Of a DNA stretch of 64,000 bases, positions 27,104 to 35,604 are shown in pieces. A model generated the notes under the pieces. The model was not told the DNA's origin and made no database searches. It saw only the letters and a program-made list of their open reading frames with translations. Position numbers and translations under genes: made by a program. The stretch comes from Celeribacter indicus. Its GTDB lineage: Bacteria > Pseudomonadota > Alphaproteobacteria > Rhodobacterales > Rhodobacteraceae. Every line of letters starts with the position of its first letter. The first letter of the stretch is position 1. The stretch spans positions 2,046,001 to 2,110,000 of the forward strand of contig NZ_CP004393.1 in the NCBI RefSeq assembly GCF_000819565.1, given 5' to 3'.

Positions 27104-28388
27104 ACTCGCCACAGTCGTCGTCCTGCTCGGCTTCCTCGCCATGCTGGCCTGGGGCTTCGTCGTTCCGATCGCGATCCTCATCCCCGCGATTGCCTATCTG
27201 CTGATCGACTCGGGCTGGAGCGCGATGAACAGCCTCGGCTTTCTGGTCTGGGGCACGCTGAACAACCCGACGCTGACCGCCGTTCCGCTGTTCATCCTGA
27301 TGGCCGAAATCCTGATGGCGAGCGGCCTCAGCACGCGGGTCTATCGCGGCCTCGACGTGCTGGTCGGGCGCATTCCGGGCGGCCTGCTCCAGACCAATAT
27401 CGCGGGCTGTGCCGTGTTCTCGTCGGTCTGCGGATCGAGCGTGGCGACCGCCGCCGCCATCGGGCGCATCGCCCTGCCGCAACTGGCGCGCCGGAACTAC
27501 GACCCGGCGCTCTCGGCCGGGTCGCTCGCGGCGGGCGGCACGCTCGGCATCCTCATCCCGCCCTCGATTGCGCTGATCCTCTATTCGACCTTCACCAACA
27601 CCTCCGTCCCGACGCTCTTTCTCGGCTCGCTCTTGCCGGGGCTGATCCTCGCCGGGCTGTTCATGATCTACATCGCCCTGCATACGCTGGTGAGGGGATC
27701 GGGGGGCGTCCGGTCGGAACGGCCGACGCCGAGCCAGGTGATCGCCGCCGTCGGAGACGTCGTGCCCTTCTTCCTGCTGATCGGGGGCACGCTCGGTTCG
27801 CTCTATGCCGGATGGGCCACCACGACGGAGGCGGCGACGATCGGCTGTGTCTTTGCCCTCGTCCTCGGTTTCGCTTACCGCGGCCTCAGCCTGTCCCGGC
27901 TGAGAACGGCGCTTTTGCAGACGATCTGGGTGTCCGGCAGCATCATGTTCATTGTCGTCGGAGCCTTCATCTTCGCCTCCGCCACGAGCTTTGCCGGGAT
28001 CAACTCCGTCATCGGCGATTTCTTCGGCGGGCTCGATCTGGGGAAATGGCAGTTCGTCGGGGTGATCTTCGCGGTGTTCATCGTCATGGGCACCTTTGTC
28101 GAAAGCATCGCCATGATGGTCATCATCGTGCCCATCGTCTTTCCGCTGCTCGCCAATTACGGGATAGATCCGGTCGTTTTCGGCGTCATCACCGTCCTGT
28201 TCATCGAGCTTGCGCTCATCACCCCGCCGATGGGGCTCAGCCTGTTCATCATCCAGGGGATCTCGCAGGGACGGCTCTCGGACGTCATGCGCGGGGTCGT
28301 GCCCTTTGCGCTCATCATCGTCCTTTTCGCGGTGGTGCTGGTCGCCTGGCCACAGCTCGTCCTCTGGCTCCCGGACCTGCTGAGATAG
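27093..28388 (+). CDS. TRAP transporter large permease (DctM type), TRAP 2
   Basis: A 431-residue polytopic DctM protein with about 12 membrane segments. Diagnostic motifs are CGSSVATAAAIGRIALPQL, GSLAAGGTLGILIPPSIAL and LITPPMGLSLFIIQGI. ATG 27093 is chosen because GGAGGACGAAG precedes it; an ATG five codons earlier lies inside that site. It forms the sodium-driven channel of TRAP 2. Confidence 0.92.
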   Translation: MTPELATVVVLLGFLAMLAWGFVVPIAILIPAIAYLLIDSGWSAMNSLGFLVWGTLNNPTLTAVPLFILMAEILMASGLSTRVYRGLDVLVGRIPGGLLQTNIAGCAVFSSVCGSSVATAAAIGRIALPQLARRNYDPALSAGSLAAGGTLGILIPPSIALILYSTFTNTSVPTLFLGSLLPGLILAGLFMIYIALHTLVRGSGGVRSERPTPSQVIAAVGDVVPFFLLIGGTLGSLYAGWATTTEAATIGCVFALVLGFAYRGLSLSRLRTALLQTIWVSGSIMFIVVGAFIFASATSFAGINSVIGDFFGGLDLGKWQFVGVIFAVFIVMGTFVESIAMMVIIVPIVFPLLANYGIDPVVFGVITVLFIELALITPPMGLSLFIIQGISQGRLSDVMRGVVPFALIIVLFAVVLVAWPQLVLWLPDLLR

Positions 28389-28722
28389 CCGGTGAGGGAG
28401 CGTCGTGTCACACGCCGGAAGAGGACCGCCGCGGCCCGCGCACGCAGGAAAGATGCGGCCGGGGCGGGCCCGATCGTTGTGGACGCGCCCGGAGACGCTA
28501 TAAAGGCATATCCGCTCGACGGGATTTGCAAGGGCGCCTTCGGGCCGGCGAAAGGGTGACGCGACATGGTGTATGATATGTGTCCGGGGGGGCCGCAGGG
28601 GCATGGGACTGCCCTGTCCGCTCCGGTGTCCCCGGTCCCTTTCGGCCGTTCCGCGAGGACGCCTTCAACCGGCCGGTTTCGGAGCCTCTCCCCGGAACCG
28701 GCAAAGCAACTGGATCCGCACC
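28389..28722. other. 334-bp intergenic region before the MarR gene
   Basis: No gene is supported here. An in-frame upstream extension of the MarR protein (from 28573) is Arg/Pro-rich and lacks family similarity. A TATGATATG stretch near 28573 is a possible -10 region. Short GACAT/ATGTGTC half-sites surround it, but they are too weak to call an operator. Confidence 0.5.
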
Positions 28723-29202
28723 ATGACTGACATCTCCGAGAAACCGGGTCATCTGATCCGCCGCTGCCATCAGATTTCCTCGTCGCTCTTCTTCCAGGAA
28801 TGCGAGGGATCAGACCTGACGCCGATCCAGTACGCCATCCTGTCGGTGCTCAACGAGCGCGGGGAGCTCGATCAGAAGACTCTGGCCGCCGCGGTGTCCC
28901 TCGACAAGTCGACGGCTGCCGAGACGATCCGCAGGCTGGAGAAGAAGGGCCTCATCGAGCGCCGGGCGGGCCAGACGGACCGCCGGGCGCGGATCGTGTC
29001 CCTGACCGGGGAGGGGAGCCGGATCGTCGTCGCGCTGCGCGCCAATGTCGACAATGTCCACAACCGGCTGCTCGAGGCGCTGGACGAGCATGAAAGGCCG
29101 CTTTTCGTCTACCTGCTGAAGAAGATCTGTAGCGAACTCGAGGCGGAGAGCCGGCCGCGCGTCATCGCGTCCTCCGCCCAGCCCGCCAGCCGCGCGGGCT
29201 GA
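28723..29202 (+). CDS. MarR-family transcriptional regulator
   Basis: A 159-residue winged-helix regulator. The central region LTPIQYAILSVLNERGELDQKTLAAAVSLDKSTAAETIRRLEKKGLI is the MarR helix-turn-helix, followed by the wing DRRARIVSLTGEG. Members usually repress nearby catabolic or efflux genes and release DNA on binding aromatic or acidic ligands. It lies after TRAP operon 2 and before the sulfonate operon. The start at ATG 28723 is set by the family's usual N-terminus (short helix then HLIRRCHQISSSLF). Confidence 0.88.
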   Translation: MTDISEKPGHLIRRCHQISSSLFFQECEGSDLTPIQYAILSVLNERGELDQKTLAAAVSLDKSTAAETIRRLEKKGLIERRAGQTDRRARIVSLTGEGSRIVVALRANVDNVHNRLLEALDEHERPLFVYLLKKICSELEAESRPRVIASSAQPASRAG

Positions 29203-29210
29203 CACCTTCC

Positions 29211-29253
29211 GCGGAGGCGGGGCAGGCGGTCTTCTGCCTGTCGCGGCCTCCGC
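29211..29253. terminator. Large hairpin after the MarR gene
   Basis: GCGGAGGC (29211-29218) pairs with GCCTCCGC (29246-29253), and an inner CAGGC/GCCTG stem extends it. It starts 9 bp after the MarR stop. There is no T-run, so rho-independent function is uncertain. The rest of the gap to 29513 holds a CCTCC/GGAGG hairpin near 29345 and A+T-rich sequence. Confidence 0.45.
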
Positions 29254-29439
29254 TGTCTGCGGATCGGGCGCAACGGCTTTCCAAATGCGGGGGCGCTTGC
29301 GGCAAAATTCATCTGTTTGCGCCGCCGTGGTGGCATATCATTCTCCTCCCGCCGGAGGCGAGAAATAAATACATTTCAAAACAAATACTTGCTTATCCCT
29401 GTGGAGATCTCCGCCGCGGCCGGGCGAAATAACGACCCA

Positions 29440-29470
29440 TTGACTCGTGATATGTCTCTCGTGCGAATAT
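29440..29470 (+). promoter_or_regulatory. Candidate promoter of the ssuACB operon
   Basis: TTGACT (29440-29445) is followed after 18-19 bp by CGAATA/GAATAT, about 45-50 bp before the ssuA start. It is the best sigma-70-like match in the 29254-29513 stretch. No sulfur-responsive operator could be identified by eye. Confidence 0.35.
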
Positions 29471-30030
29471 CGCGCGTGAAACCAGAGAAACCACCCGCAA
29501 TACGGAGAGCCTCATGCCCGGTGTGACCCGTCGCCTTCTGCTTCTGAGCGGCATCGCCCTTGCCGCGCTGTCGCCCCTCGGCGCCGCCGCGGAGGCGGTG
29601 AAGGTGCTGAAGATCGGCTACCAGAAGACCAACCTGCCCGTCATCGCCCAGCAGCAGCGCAGCATAGAAACCGCGCTCGAGCCGCTGGACGTCGGCGTGG
29701 AATGGGTCGAATTCAGCGCCGGCCCGCCCCTGGTCGAGGCGCTGAATGTCGGCGCCGTGCACCTGGGTTGGACCGGGGATGCGCCGCCGATCTTCGGACA
29801 GAGCGCGGGGGCGGATATCGTCTATATCGCGGCGCTGCCCGCCAACGGGCTGGGTGAGGCGATCGTCGCCAAGGCCGGAAGCGGGATCGCGACCGTGGCG
29901 GATCTGAAGGGCCGGAAGGTCGCGGTGGGCAAGGGCACCTCCGCGCACAACCTGCTGGTTGCCGCGCTAGGCTCAGGACCCATTGATTTGTCGGGCTTGT
30001 CGTGATTCACGGCTCCGCAAGGAGGCCGAT

Positions 30031-30405
30031 ATGACGAGCAACTTGTTCTGGTTGACGGAGGCGCAGATGGAGCGCCTTCGGCCCTTCTTCCCAAAGAGCC
30101 ATGGGCGCCCTCGCGTTGATGATCGTCGTGTCCTGAGCGGCATTATCTTCATCAATCGCAACGGCTTGAGGTGGTGTGACGCGCCTTCGGAGTATGGGCC
30201 TCCAAAGACGCTCTACAACCGCTGGAAGCGATGGAGCGAGCTCGGTGTCTTTGCCAGGATCTTCGAGGGGCTGGCCGCGGAGGCCCCTGAGCCCGAGACC
30301 ATCATGATCGATGCAACCTACCTGAAGGCGCATCGCACGGCATCCAGCCTGCGAGCAAAAAAGGGGGGCGCGGACGCCTCATCGGCCGAACGAAAGGCGG
30401 AATGA
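30031..30405 (+). CDS. IS5-family transposase, first frame (OrfA)
   Basis: A 124-residue frame holding the N-terminal DNA-binding part (LTEAQMERLRPFFPKSHGRPR) and the first catalytic Asp in IMIDATYLKAH. Continuing in this frame past the slippery run gives an unrelated tail (ADASSAERKAE). The -1 frame gives the normal family sequence IGRTKGGMNTKLHAV. The start follows AAGGAGGCCGAT. Confidence 0.85.
   Translation: MTSNLFWLTEAQMERLRPFFPKSHGRPRVDDRRVLSGIIFINRNGLRWCDAPSEYGPPKTLYNRWKRWSELGVFARIFEGLAAEAPEPETIMIDATYLKAHRTASSLRAKKGGADASSAERKAE
30357..30368 (+). other. Programmed -1 frameshift site of the IS5 transposase
   Basis: A6 followed by G6, read A-AAA-AAG-GGG in the OrfA frame. A -1 slip here enters the OrfB frame and yields one transposase of about 253 residues. 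This matches the known arrangement of IS427-type elements. Confidence 0.7.
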
Positions 30406-30791
30406 ACACAAAGCTCCACGCGGTCACTGACGGCGAGGGCCGCCCCCTGCGCTTCTTCATGTCCGCGGGCCAAGTGAGCGACTATACCGGCGCACGGGCG
30501 ATGCTGCGCGATCTCCCACCTGCGAAGTGGTTTCTCGGCGATCGCGGCTATGATGCCGATTGGCTCAGAGAAAGTCTGCAAGACAAGGGCTTGCGGGTCT
30601 GCATCCCGGGCCGAAAGGGACGGAAGACACCAGTCCGATACGATCGGCGACGCTACAAGCGCCGCAACCGGATCGAGATCATGTTCGGCAGACTGAAGGA
30701 CTGGAGGCGCGTTGCAACCCGCTACGACAGGTGCCCGAAGGTTTTTCTCTCAGCCATCGCCCTCGCCGCAACCGTCCTTTTCTGGCTATGA
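30402..30791 (+). CDS. IS5-family transposase, second frame (OrfB)
   Basis: A 129-residue frame with the second catalytic Asp (FLGDRGYDADW) and the Glu of the DDE triad in RNRIEIMFGRLKDWRRVATRYD. Its ATG overlaps the OrfA stop (ATGA), but the sequence upstream in this frame is also family-like, so the functional product is expected by frameshifting. Its stop codon TGA is 2 bp from the nested insertion. Confidence 0.85.
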   Translation: MNTKLHAVTDGEGRPLRFFMSAGQVSDYTGARAMLRDLPPAKWFLGDRGYDADWLRESLQDKGLRVCIPGRKGRKTPVRYDRRRYKRRNRIEIMFGRLKDWRRVATRYDRCPKVFLSAIALAATVLFWL

Positions 30792-30893
30792 GATGCTGTA
30801 ACGGGGCCTGCGTCACGCACGACCGTTGCCACTTGTCAGATCAGCACCGCGCTGTCGCCATTCCCGTATTGAACCCAGATGGAGGATGACGGG

Positions 30894-31922
30894 ATGAAGC
30901 TATTTATTGGATTGGATGTGTCGTTGGCGAAGACCGCAGTTTGTGTGGTCAGCGAGCATGGCCAGATCGTCAAAGAGGCGGAGACTGAAAGTGAACCGGA
31001 AGCTTTGGCGCATTGGTTGGACGAACTTGACGGCAGTATCGCAGCGATTGGCCTGGAGGCCGGGCCACTGTCGCAATGGCTGCACAGAGGGCTGACCGAA
31101 GCTGGACTGGAAGCGGTGCTCATGGAAACGCGCCAGGTGAAAGGAGCGTTGAAGGCGATGCCGATCAAGACGGATCGCCGCGATGCAGAAGGGATTGCAC
31201 GCCTTCTTCATCTCGGCTGGTTCCGCCCGGTTCACTGTAAATCCGTCTCTGCTCAGGAAACCCGGGCAGTTCTCGGCGCTCGAAAGGCTATCCAGCAGAA
31301 CATGATCGCTCTGGAAATGTCGGTGCGCGGATTGCTGCGGAACTTTGGCCTCAAGGTCGGTGCGATCTCCCGCGGCAAGTTCGAGACACGCATTCGGGAA
31401 TTGGCAGATGGCAATCCGATGCTGGAAGCCGCGACTGAACCGATGCTGCGGGCCCGAGCGTCCCTACGACAGGAACTGGCCGATCTCGAAAAGTGCGTGC
31501 GGCGGTTGGCCTGGGATGATCCGGTTTGCCAACGCCTTATGTCGATGCCAGGAATCGGTGTCGTCGTAGCACTGACATTTCGTGCTGCGGTCGATGATCC
31601 GGCCCGCTTTCGGTCTTCGAAAAGGGTCGGACCCTGGGTTGGTTTGACGCCTTCACGCAACCAGTCCGGTGAACGGGACGTGTCGGGTGGTATAACCAAA
31701 GCTGGCGATGTCAATCTGAGAAGGGCGTTGTGCCAGGCTGCAACTGTCATGATGAACCGTGGCCGATCGACTTGGCTGAGAACGTGGGGAGCCCAACTCG
31801 TGCAGCGGCGCGGACGCAAAGTTGCGATGGTCGCCCTCGCACGCCGCATCGCTGTCATACTGCATCGGATTTGGGTCGATGGCACAACCTTCCAATCAGA
31901 TGCGGCGCCAAACCCTGCCTAA
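30894..31922 (+). CDS. IS110/IS1111-family DEDD recombinase
   Basis: A 342-residue recombinase. The N-terminal RuvC-like domain has Asp8 (FIGLDVS), Glu55 (AIGLEAG), Asp94 and Asp97 (KTDRRDAEG). The C-terminal Tnp domain contains MPGIGVVVALTFRA and GLTPSRNQSGE, whose Ser254 or Ser258 is the expected nucleophile. ATG 30894 is preferred because GGAGG lies upstream; an ATG at 30879 overlaps that site. It would act with the structured RNA encoded just downstream. Confidence 0.92.
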   Translation: MKLFIGLDVSLAKTAVCVVSEHGQIVKEAETESEPEALAHWLDELDGSIAAIGLEAGPLSQWLHRGLTEAGLEAVLMETRQVKGALKAMPIKTDRRDAEGIARLLHLGWFRPVHCKSVSAQETRAVLGARKAIQQNMIALEMSVRGLLRNFGLKVGAISRGKFETRIRELADGNPMLEAATEPMLRARASLRQELADLEKCVRRLAWDDPVCQRLMSMPGIGVVVALTFRAAVDDPARFRSSKRVGPWVGLTPSRNQSGERDVSGGITKAGDVNLRRALCQAATVMMNRGRSTWLRTWGAQLVQRRGRKVAMVALARRIAVILHRIWVDGTTFQSDAAPNPA

Positions 31923-31939
31923 CAGGATGACACCCCACC

Positions 31940-32115
31940 CGTTGCCTGCCTGATCGCAGGCCTTTGAGGTCCCGCAGGGACGTGGTTCCGATGATGCCGT
32001 GGTCAGGACTGTCGCTGGTTTTTGCCAAGCACGCCTATGAGATGGGCACATCGGAATTACATCGAACCAGCATCATGTTGGCAGCCATCGCGCTGACCAC
32101 GAACCGAAGCATGTT
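31940..32115 (+). ncRNA. Bridge/seek RNA of the IS1111-type element (approximate limits)
   Basis: Two hairpins follow the recombinase stop: GCCTGC/GCAGGC (31944-31961) and GTCCC/GGGAC (31969-31981). Target loop: TCAGGACT (32003-32010) is the reverse complement of the right target half AGTCCTGA, and CTATGAG (32035-32041) equals the left target half at 30786-30792; a GCTGG/CCAAGC hairpin lies between. Donor loop: CAGCATC (32068-32074) is the reverse complement of GATGCTG at the left end (30792-30798), and ACCGAAG (32103-32109) equals the right end (32236-32242). Order and orientation match known IS110-type bridge RNAs. Confidence 0.8.
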
Positions 32116-32762
32116 CCCCAAGGATCTCAGCTATAGGCCGCGAAGGAAGCCAGGACCGGCACCAAGTATATCAAAGTAACCTCTACGGCGGGTCAATTGT
32201 TGTGCGCAAAACCGCTTGACTGGGACGCCCCCGTTACCGAAGTCCTGAGCCTAGAGGCGAACGGGCTGACATTCGCGGATATCGAGCCGGTCTATCTCGC
32301 CCCGGCGGATGCGGGGGCGGCCTTCAGCTCCGACAATGTGGACGCCTGGTCGATCTGGGATCCGTTCCTGGCCATCGCGGAGGTGCAGCACGAGCCCACG
32401 GTCCTGGTGCGCGCGCCCGAGGTGATCACCGTCAACACCTATTTCCTCGGCAACAGCGCCTTTGCGGCCGAACCGGACAATGCGCCGGTGATCGAGGGCA
32501 CGCTCGCCGCGCTCGCGGACTCCGCCGCCTGGGCCGATGCCAATCGCGACAAGGTCGCCGAGGCGCTGCACGAGGTGACGGGGGTCCCGCTGGAGGCGCA
32601 GGAGCTTGCCGCCGAACGGGCGGAATTCGGGATCTTCCCGCTGACGCCGGAGATCGTCGCCGGCCAGCAGGAGACCGCCGACCGCTTCTTCGACCTCGGC
32701 CTCATTCCCAACGCGATCCGCGTCGAGGATGCGGTCTGGGCCGCACCGGGAGGCTGAGGCGG

Positions 32763-33605
32763 ATGAGCGTGATCTCCACGCAGACCGGGCGGCGGAGCCG
32801 GACGGAGGAGCGCGCGCCCTTCCGCCTGTCGCGCCTTCGTCCGGGGCGGGGCTGGATCGGCTGGGTGCTGCCGCTGCTCCTGATCCTGCTGTGGGAAGGG
32901 CTGTCGCGCGCCGGCCTGATCCGGTCCAATGTCCTGCCCGCGCCGACCGCGGTGCTCGCGGCGTTCTGGAAGCTGCTGCTCTCCGGCGCGCTGGCCGACA
33001 ATGTCGCGGTAAGCGCCGGGCGGGCGCTCGCCGGTTTCGTCATCGGCGGGGCGATCGGCTTTGCCCTCGGGCTGGCCAACGGCCTGTCGCGGATGTCGCG
33101 GGACGTGACCGACACGACGCTCCAGATGATCCGCAACGTGCCGCATCTGGCGCTGATCCCGCTGGTGATCCTGTGGTTCGGGATCGGTGAGGAGGCAAAG
33201 ATCTTCCTCGTCGCGCTCGGGGTCTTCTTTCCGATCTATGTCAACACGCTGCTGGGCATCCAGGGCCTCGACCCGCAGCTCGTGGAAATGGGCCGGATCT
33301 ACGGCATGACGCCGCGGACGCTGTTCCGCCGGGTGATCCTGCCGGGGGCGCTGCCGGCGATCTTCACCGGATTGCGCTATGCGCTCGGTATTATGTGGCT
33401 GACGCTCATCGTGGCGGAAACGATTTCGGCGCAGTCGGGGCTGGGGTACATGGCCATGCAGGCCCGCGAGTTCATGCAGATCGACATCGTGGTGCTGTCG
33501 ATCCTGATCTACGCGCTTCTGGGCAAGCTGGCCGACAGCCTGGCGCGGTTCCTGGAACGCCTCTCCCTGCAATGGCACCCGGCCTTCCAGCGAAAGGACG
33601 ACTGA
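32763..33605 (+). CDS. ssuC: Sulfonate/nitrate/taurine-type ABC permease
   Basis: A 280-residue permease with about six membrane segments. [40 protein letters not shown] sequence is the EAA loop region characteristic of SsuC/TauC permeases. It starts 5 bp after the ssuA stop with GGAGGCTGAGGCGG upstream. With SsuB it would import alkanesulfonates delivered by the binding protein, which is now disrupted. Insertion in ssuA may also reduce its transcription by polarity. Confidence 0.87.
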   Translation: MSVISTQTGRRSRTEERAPFRLSRLRPGRGWIGWVLPLLLILLWEGLSRAGLIRSNVLPAPTAVLAAFWKLLLSGALADNVAVSAGRALAGFVIGGAIGFALGLANGLSRMSRDVTDTTLQMIRNVPHLALIPLVILWFGIGEEAKIFLVALGVFFPIYVNTLLGIQGLDPQLVEMGRIYGMTPRTLFRRVILPGALPAIFTGLRYALGIMWLTLIVAETISAQSGLGYMAMQAREFMQIDIVVLSILIYALLGKLADSLARFLERLSLQWHPAFQRKDD

Positions 33606-34351
33606 TGGCACAGGATGCAGGACGCCCGCCGGCCTTCGCATTTCGCGGTGTCGCACGCCGGTTCGGAGACAAGACCGTGCTGAACGGGCTGGAGCTCGAG
33701 GTGCCCGAGGGGCAGTTCCTCGCCGTCATCGGCAAATCCGGTTGCGGCAAGTCCACGCTCCTGCGCCTGCTCGCCGGTCTCGACCGGCCCGACGGCGGGC
33801 GGATCGAGCGGCCGGCGGCCATCGGACCGGCGGATATCCGGATCATGTTCCAGGAACCCCGCCTGCTGCCCTGGGAGAAGATCGCCGGAAACGTGGCGGT
33901 CGGGCTCACCGGCCTCGCGACGGGCGACGAAGCTCGGCGGCGGACCGGCGCCCTGCTGGCCGAGGTCGGCCTCGGCGACCGGGGTGGGGACTGGCCCTCC
34001 GTCCTCTCGGGCGGGCAGAAGCAGCGCGTGGCCCTGGCCCGCGCGCTGGTCGGCTCGCCCCGCATCCTGACGCTCGACGAGCCTCTGGGCGCGCTGGACG
34101 CGCTGACCCGGATCGAGATGCAGCAGCTGCTCGAGCGGATCTGGCGCGAGAAGGGCTTCACCGCGGTTCTGGTCACCCATGACGTCGCCGAAGCGGTCAT
34201 CCTCGCCGACCGCGTGGTGGTGCTGGAGGAGGGGCGGATCGCGCTCGACCTCGCGATCGACCTGCCCCGGCCGCGCCATCACGGCAGCGCGCAGGTCGCG
34301 GCGCTCGAGCAGCGGATCCTCGACCAGTTGTTCGGCAAGGCGGTCGCCTGA
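33605..34351 (+). CDS. ssuB: Sulfonate-type ABC ATP-binding protein
   Basis: A 248-residue ATPase: Walker [10 protein letters not shown] near residues 43-51, Q-loop in [14 protein letters not shown], signature [15 protein letters not shown], Walker [17 protein letters not shown] and switch His in VTHDVAEAV. The REPRLLPW pattern after the Q-loop is typical of SsuB/TauB/NrtD. Its ATG overlaps the ssuC stop. Upstream in-frame codons belong to the ssuC region. Confidence 0.88.
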   Translation: MAQDAGRPPAFAFRGVARRFGDKTVLNGLELEVPEGQFLAVIGKSGCGKSTLLRLLAGLDRPDGGRIERPAAIGPADIRIMFQEPRLLPWEKIAGNVAVGLTGLATGDEARRRTGALLAEVGLGDRGGDWPSVLSGGQKQRVALARALVGSPRILTLDEPLGALDALTRIEMQQLLERIWREKGFTAVLVTHDVAEAVILADRVVVLEEGRIALDLAIDLPRPRHHGSAQVAALEQRILDQLFGKAVA

Positions 34352-34477
34352 GGCGGGCAGGGCATAGGTCCTCCCGCGGCAGGCGCGCGTCGCGATTGTC
34401 GCGATGTGGGGACCGATGCCGCCCCCGAAGTCTCTGCAATGGATCTTCGCCCCGCGTGTCCGGGCGTCGCGGCAGGT

Positions 34478-35593
34478 TCAGCGCCTGCCGTCATTCGCCC
34501 CGCCGGTGCGCGAGGTGCCGGTTTCCGTGACCTGCGCCTTGCCCAGCAGCGGGAACATCAGCTCCGCGAAGCGCTGGGCTTCTTCCAGATGCGGATAGCC
34601 CGACAACACGAACGTGTCGATGCCGAGATCCTGGTAGTCCTGCATCCGCTTGCGGACGGTGTGCGGATCGCCGACGAGCGCCGTGCCCGCACCGCCGCGC
34701 ACGAGCCCCACCCCCGCCCAGATATTCGGCGCGATCTCGAGCCGGTCGCGGCGCCCGCCGTGCAGCGCGGTCATCCGGCGCTGGCCTTCGCTGTCCATCT
34801 TCGAGAAGGCGGCCATGGCACGGGCGATGTCGTCGTCGGAGACCTGCGCGATCAGCCTGTCGGCCGCCGCCCAGGCTTCGGCCTCGGTCTCGCGCACGAT
34901 GGCGTGGAACCGGATGCCGAAGCGCACGGTGCGGCCCTCGGCCTCGGCACGCGCCCGGACATCCCCGATCTTCCTCTCGACCGCTTCCGGCGGCTCGCCC
35001 CAGGTCAGGTAGGCATCCACATGTTTCGCGGCAAGATCATGCGCCGCCGGCGAGGAGCCGCCGAAGTAGAGCGGGGGGTGGGGACGTTGCACCGGCGCAT
35101 GGACGTTGCGCGCCTGCGTGACGCGGGTGAACCGGCCGTCGTGGCTGACTTCCTCGCCCGAGAGCACGCGCCGCCACACGGTCAGGAATTCGTCCGCCGC
35201 GGCATAGCGGTTGTCATGGCCGTGGTGCACGCCGTCGGCGGCAAGCTCCGCCGCGTCGCCTCCGACCACGACGTTCAGCAGAAGCCGCCCCTCCAGCGCC
35301 TGGTCCAGCGTCGCCGCCTGTCGGGCCGAGGCGGGGGCGGTCATGATCGCGGTCCTGAGCGCCACCAGCACCTTGATGTTGCGGGTGATGCCGATCAGCG
35401 AGGAGGCCACCACCCAGGGATCGAGGCATTGCGCGGCGGTCGGGATCAGCAGCCCGTCATATCCCAGCCGGTCCGCCCGCACGGCGATCTCCTGGAGATA
35501 GGGGATCGTCGGGGTCCGTCCGTAATCGTTTGTGCCGAGATAGCGGGTGTCGCCGGAACTCGGCAGGAACCAGAAGATGTCGGGATGGGTCAT
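34478..35593 (-). CDS. ssuD: FMNH2-dependent alkanesulfonate monooxygenase
   Basis: A 371-residue luciferase-fold enzyme that releases sulfite from alkanesulfonates using FMNH2 from a separate reductase. Expected residues are visible: Cys56 in TAAQCLDPW (equivalent to Cys54 of the E. coli enzyme) and the Arg/His pair in [12 protein letters not shown]. Start 35593 follows AAAGGACGCCCG. It is the last gene of the tauA-tauB-tauC-ssuD operon and meets ssuB end to end across a 126-bp gap. No flavin reductase (SsuE) is seen in the window. Confidence 0.9.
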   Translation of the reverse strand: MTHPDIFWFLPSSGDTRYLGTNDYGRTPTIPYLQEIAVRADRLGYDGLLIPTAAQCLDPWVVASSLIGITRNIKVLVALRTAIMTAPASARQAATLDQALEGRLLLNVVVGGDAAELAADGVHHGHDNRYAAADEFLTVWRRVLSGEEVSHDGRFTRVTQARNVHAPVQRPHPPLYFGGSSPAAHDLAAKHVDAYLTWGEPPEAVERKIGDVRARAEAEGRTVRFGIRFHAIVRETEAEAWAAADRLIAQVSDDDIARAMAAFSKMDSEGQRRMTALHGGRRDRLEIAPNIWAGVGLVRGGAGTALVGDPHTVRKRMQDYQDLGIDTFVLSGYPHLEEAQRFAELMFPLLGKAQVTETGTSRTGGANDGRR

Positions 35594-35604
35594 CGGGCGT
35601 CCTT

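Larger units (their letters stand above)
30793..32242 (+). mobile_element. IS110-family, IS1111-group element nested in the IS5 right end
   Basis: About 1450 bp. Subterminal inverted repeats GTAACGGGG (30798-30806) and CCCCGTTAC (32229-32237) lie 5 bp in from each end, as in the IS1111 group. The dinucleotide AG (CT on the other strand) occurs at both junctions (30791-30792, 32241-32242) and is the likely recombination core. The non-coding part is mainly on the right (318 bp), which is where IS1111-type elements carry their guide RNA. It is inserted 9 bp inside the IS5 end. Confidence 0.85.
29970..32251 (+). mobile_element. IS5-family (IS427-like) insertion sequence, itself interrupted
   Basis: Ends read GGCTCAGGACCCAT on the left and, after removing the inner insertion, the reverse of GGCTCAGGACTCAT on the right, a 14-bp inverted repeat with one mismatch. 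The flanks carry TA, or CTAG if the outer C/G are counted (29967-29970 and 32251-32254), as the target duplication; the palindrome makes the two readings equivalent. Transposase is in two overlapping frames. Without the nested 1450-bp element it would be about 830 bp, normal for this group. Confidence 0.85.
29514..32757 (+). pseudogene. ssuA: Sulfonate/nitrate/taurine-type ABC binding protein, split by an insertion sequence
   Basis: The 5' part (29514-29970) encodes a signal peptide and the start of an SsuA-type binding protein (KVLKIGYQKTNLPVIAQQQ). The 3' part (32255-32757) continues it (GLTFADIEPVYLAPADAGAAF...). Deleting the insertion and one copy of the CTAG duplication restores a single 319-residue frame without any change. 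At present the product stops soon after entering the element, so binding-protein function should be lost. It heads an ssuA-ssuC-ssuB operon for uptake of alkanesulfonates; the convergent tauABC-ssuD set may compensate. Assignment to sulfonates rests on the neighbouring SsuD and on family similarity. Confidence 0.85.

Noticed and set aside
28560..28590. Palindrome-like GACAT...ATGTGTC as a MarR operator
   Set aside because: Arms are only 4-5 bp and imperfect; chance occurrence cannot be excluded.
30879..30893. Earlier ATG for the IS110 recombinase
   Set aside because: It overlaps the GGAGG ribosome site that is correctly spaced for the ATG at 30894.
31964..32179. Small open frame in the right end of the IS1111-type element
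   Set aside because: It coincides with the structured guide-RNA region, lacks a ribosome site and resembles no protein family.
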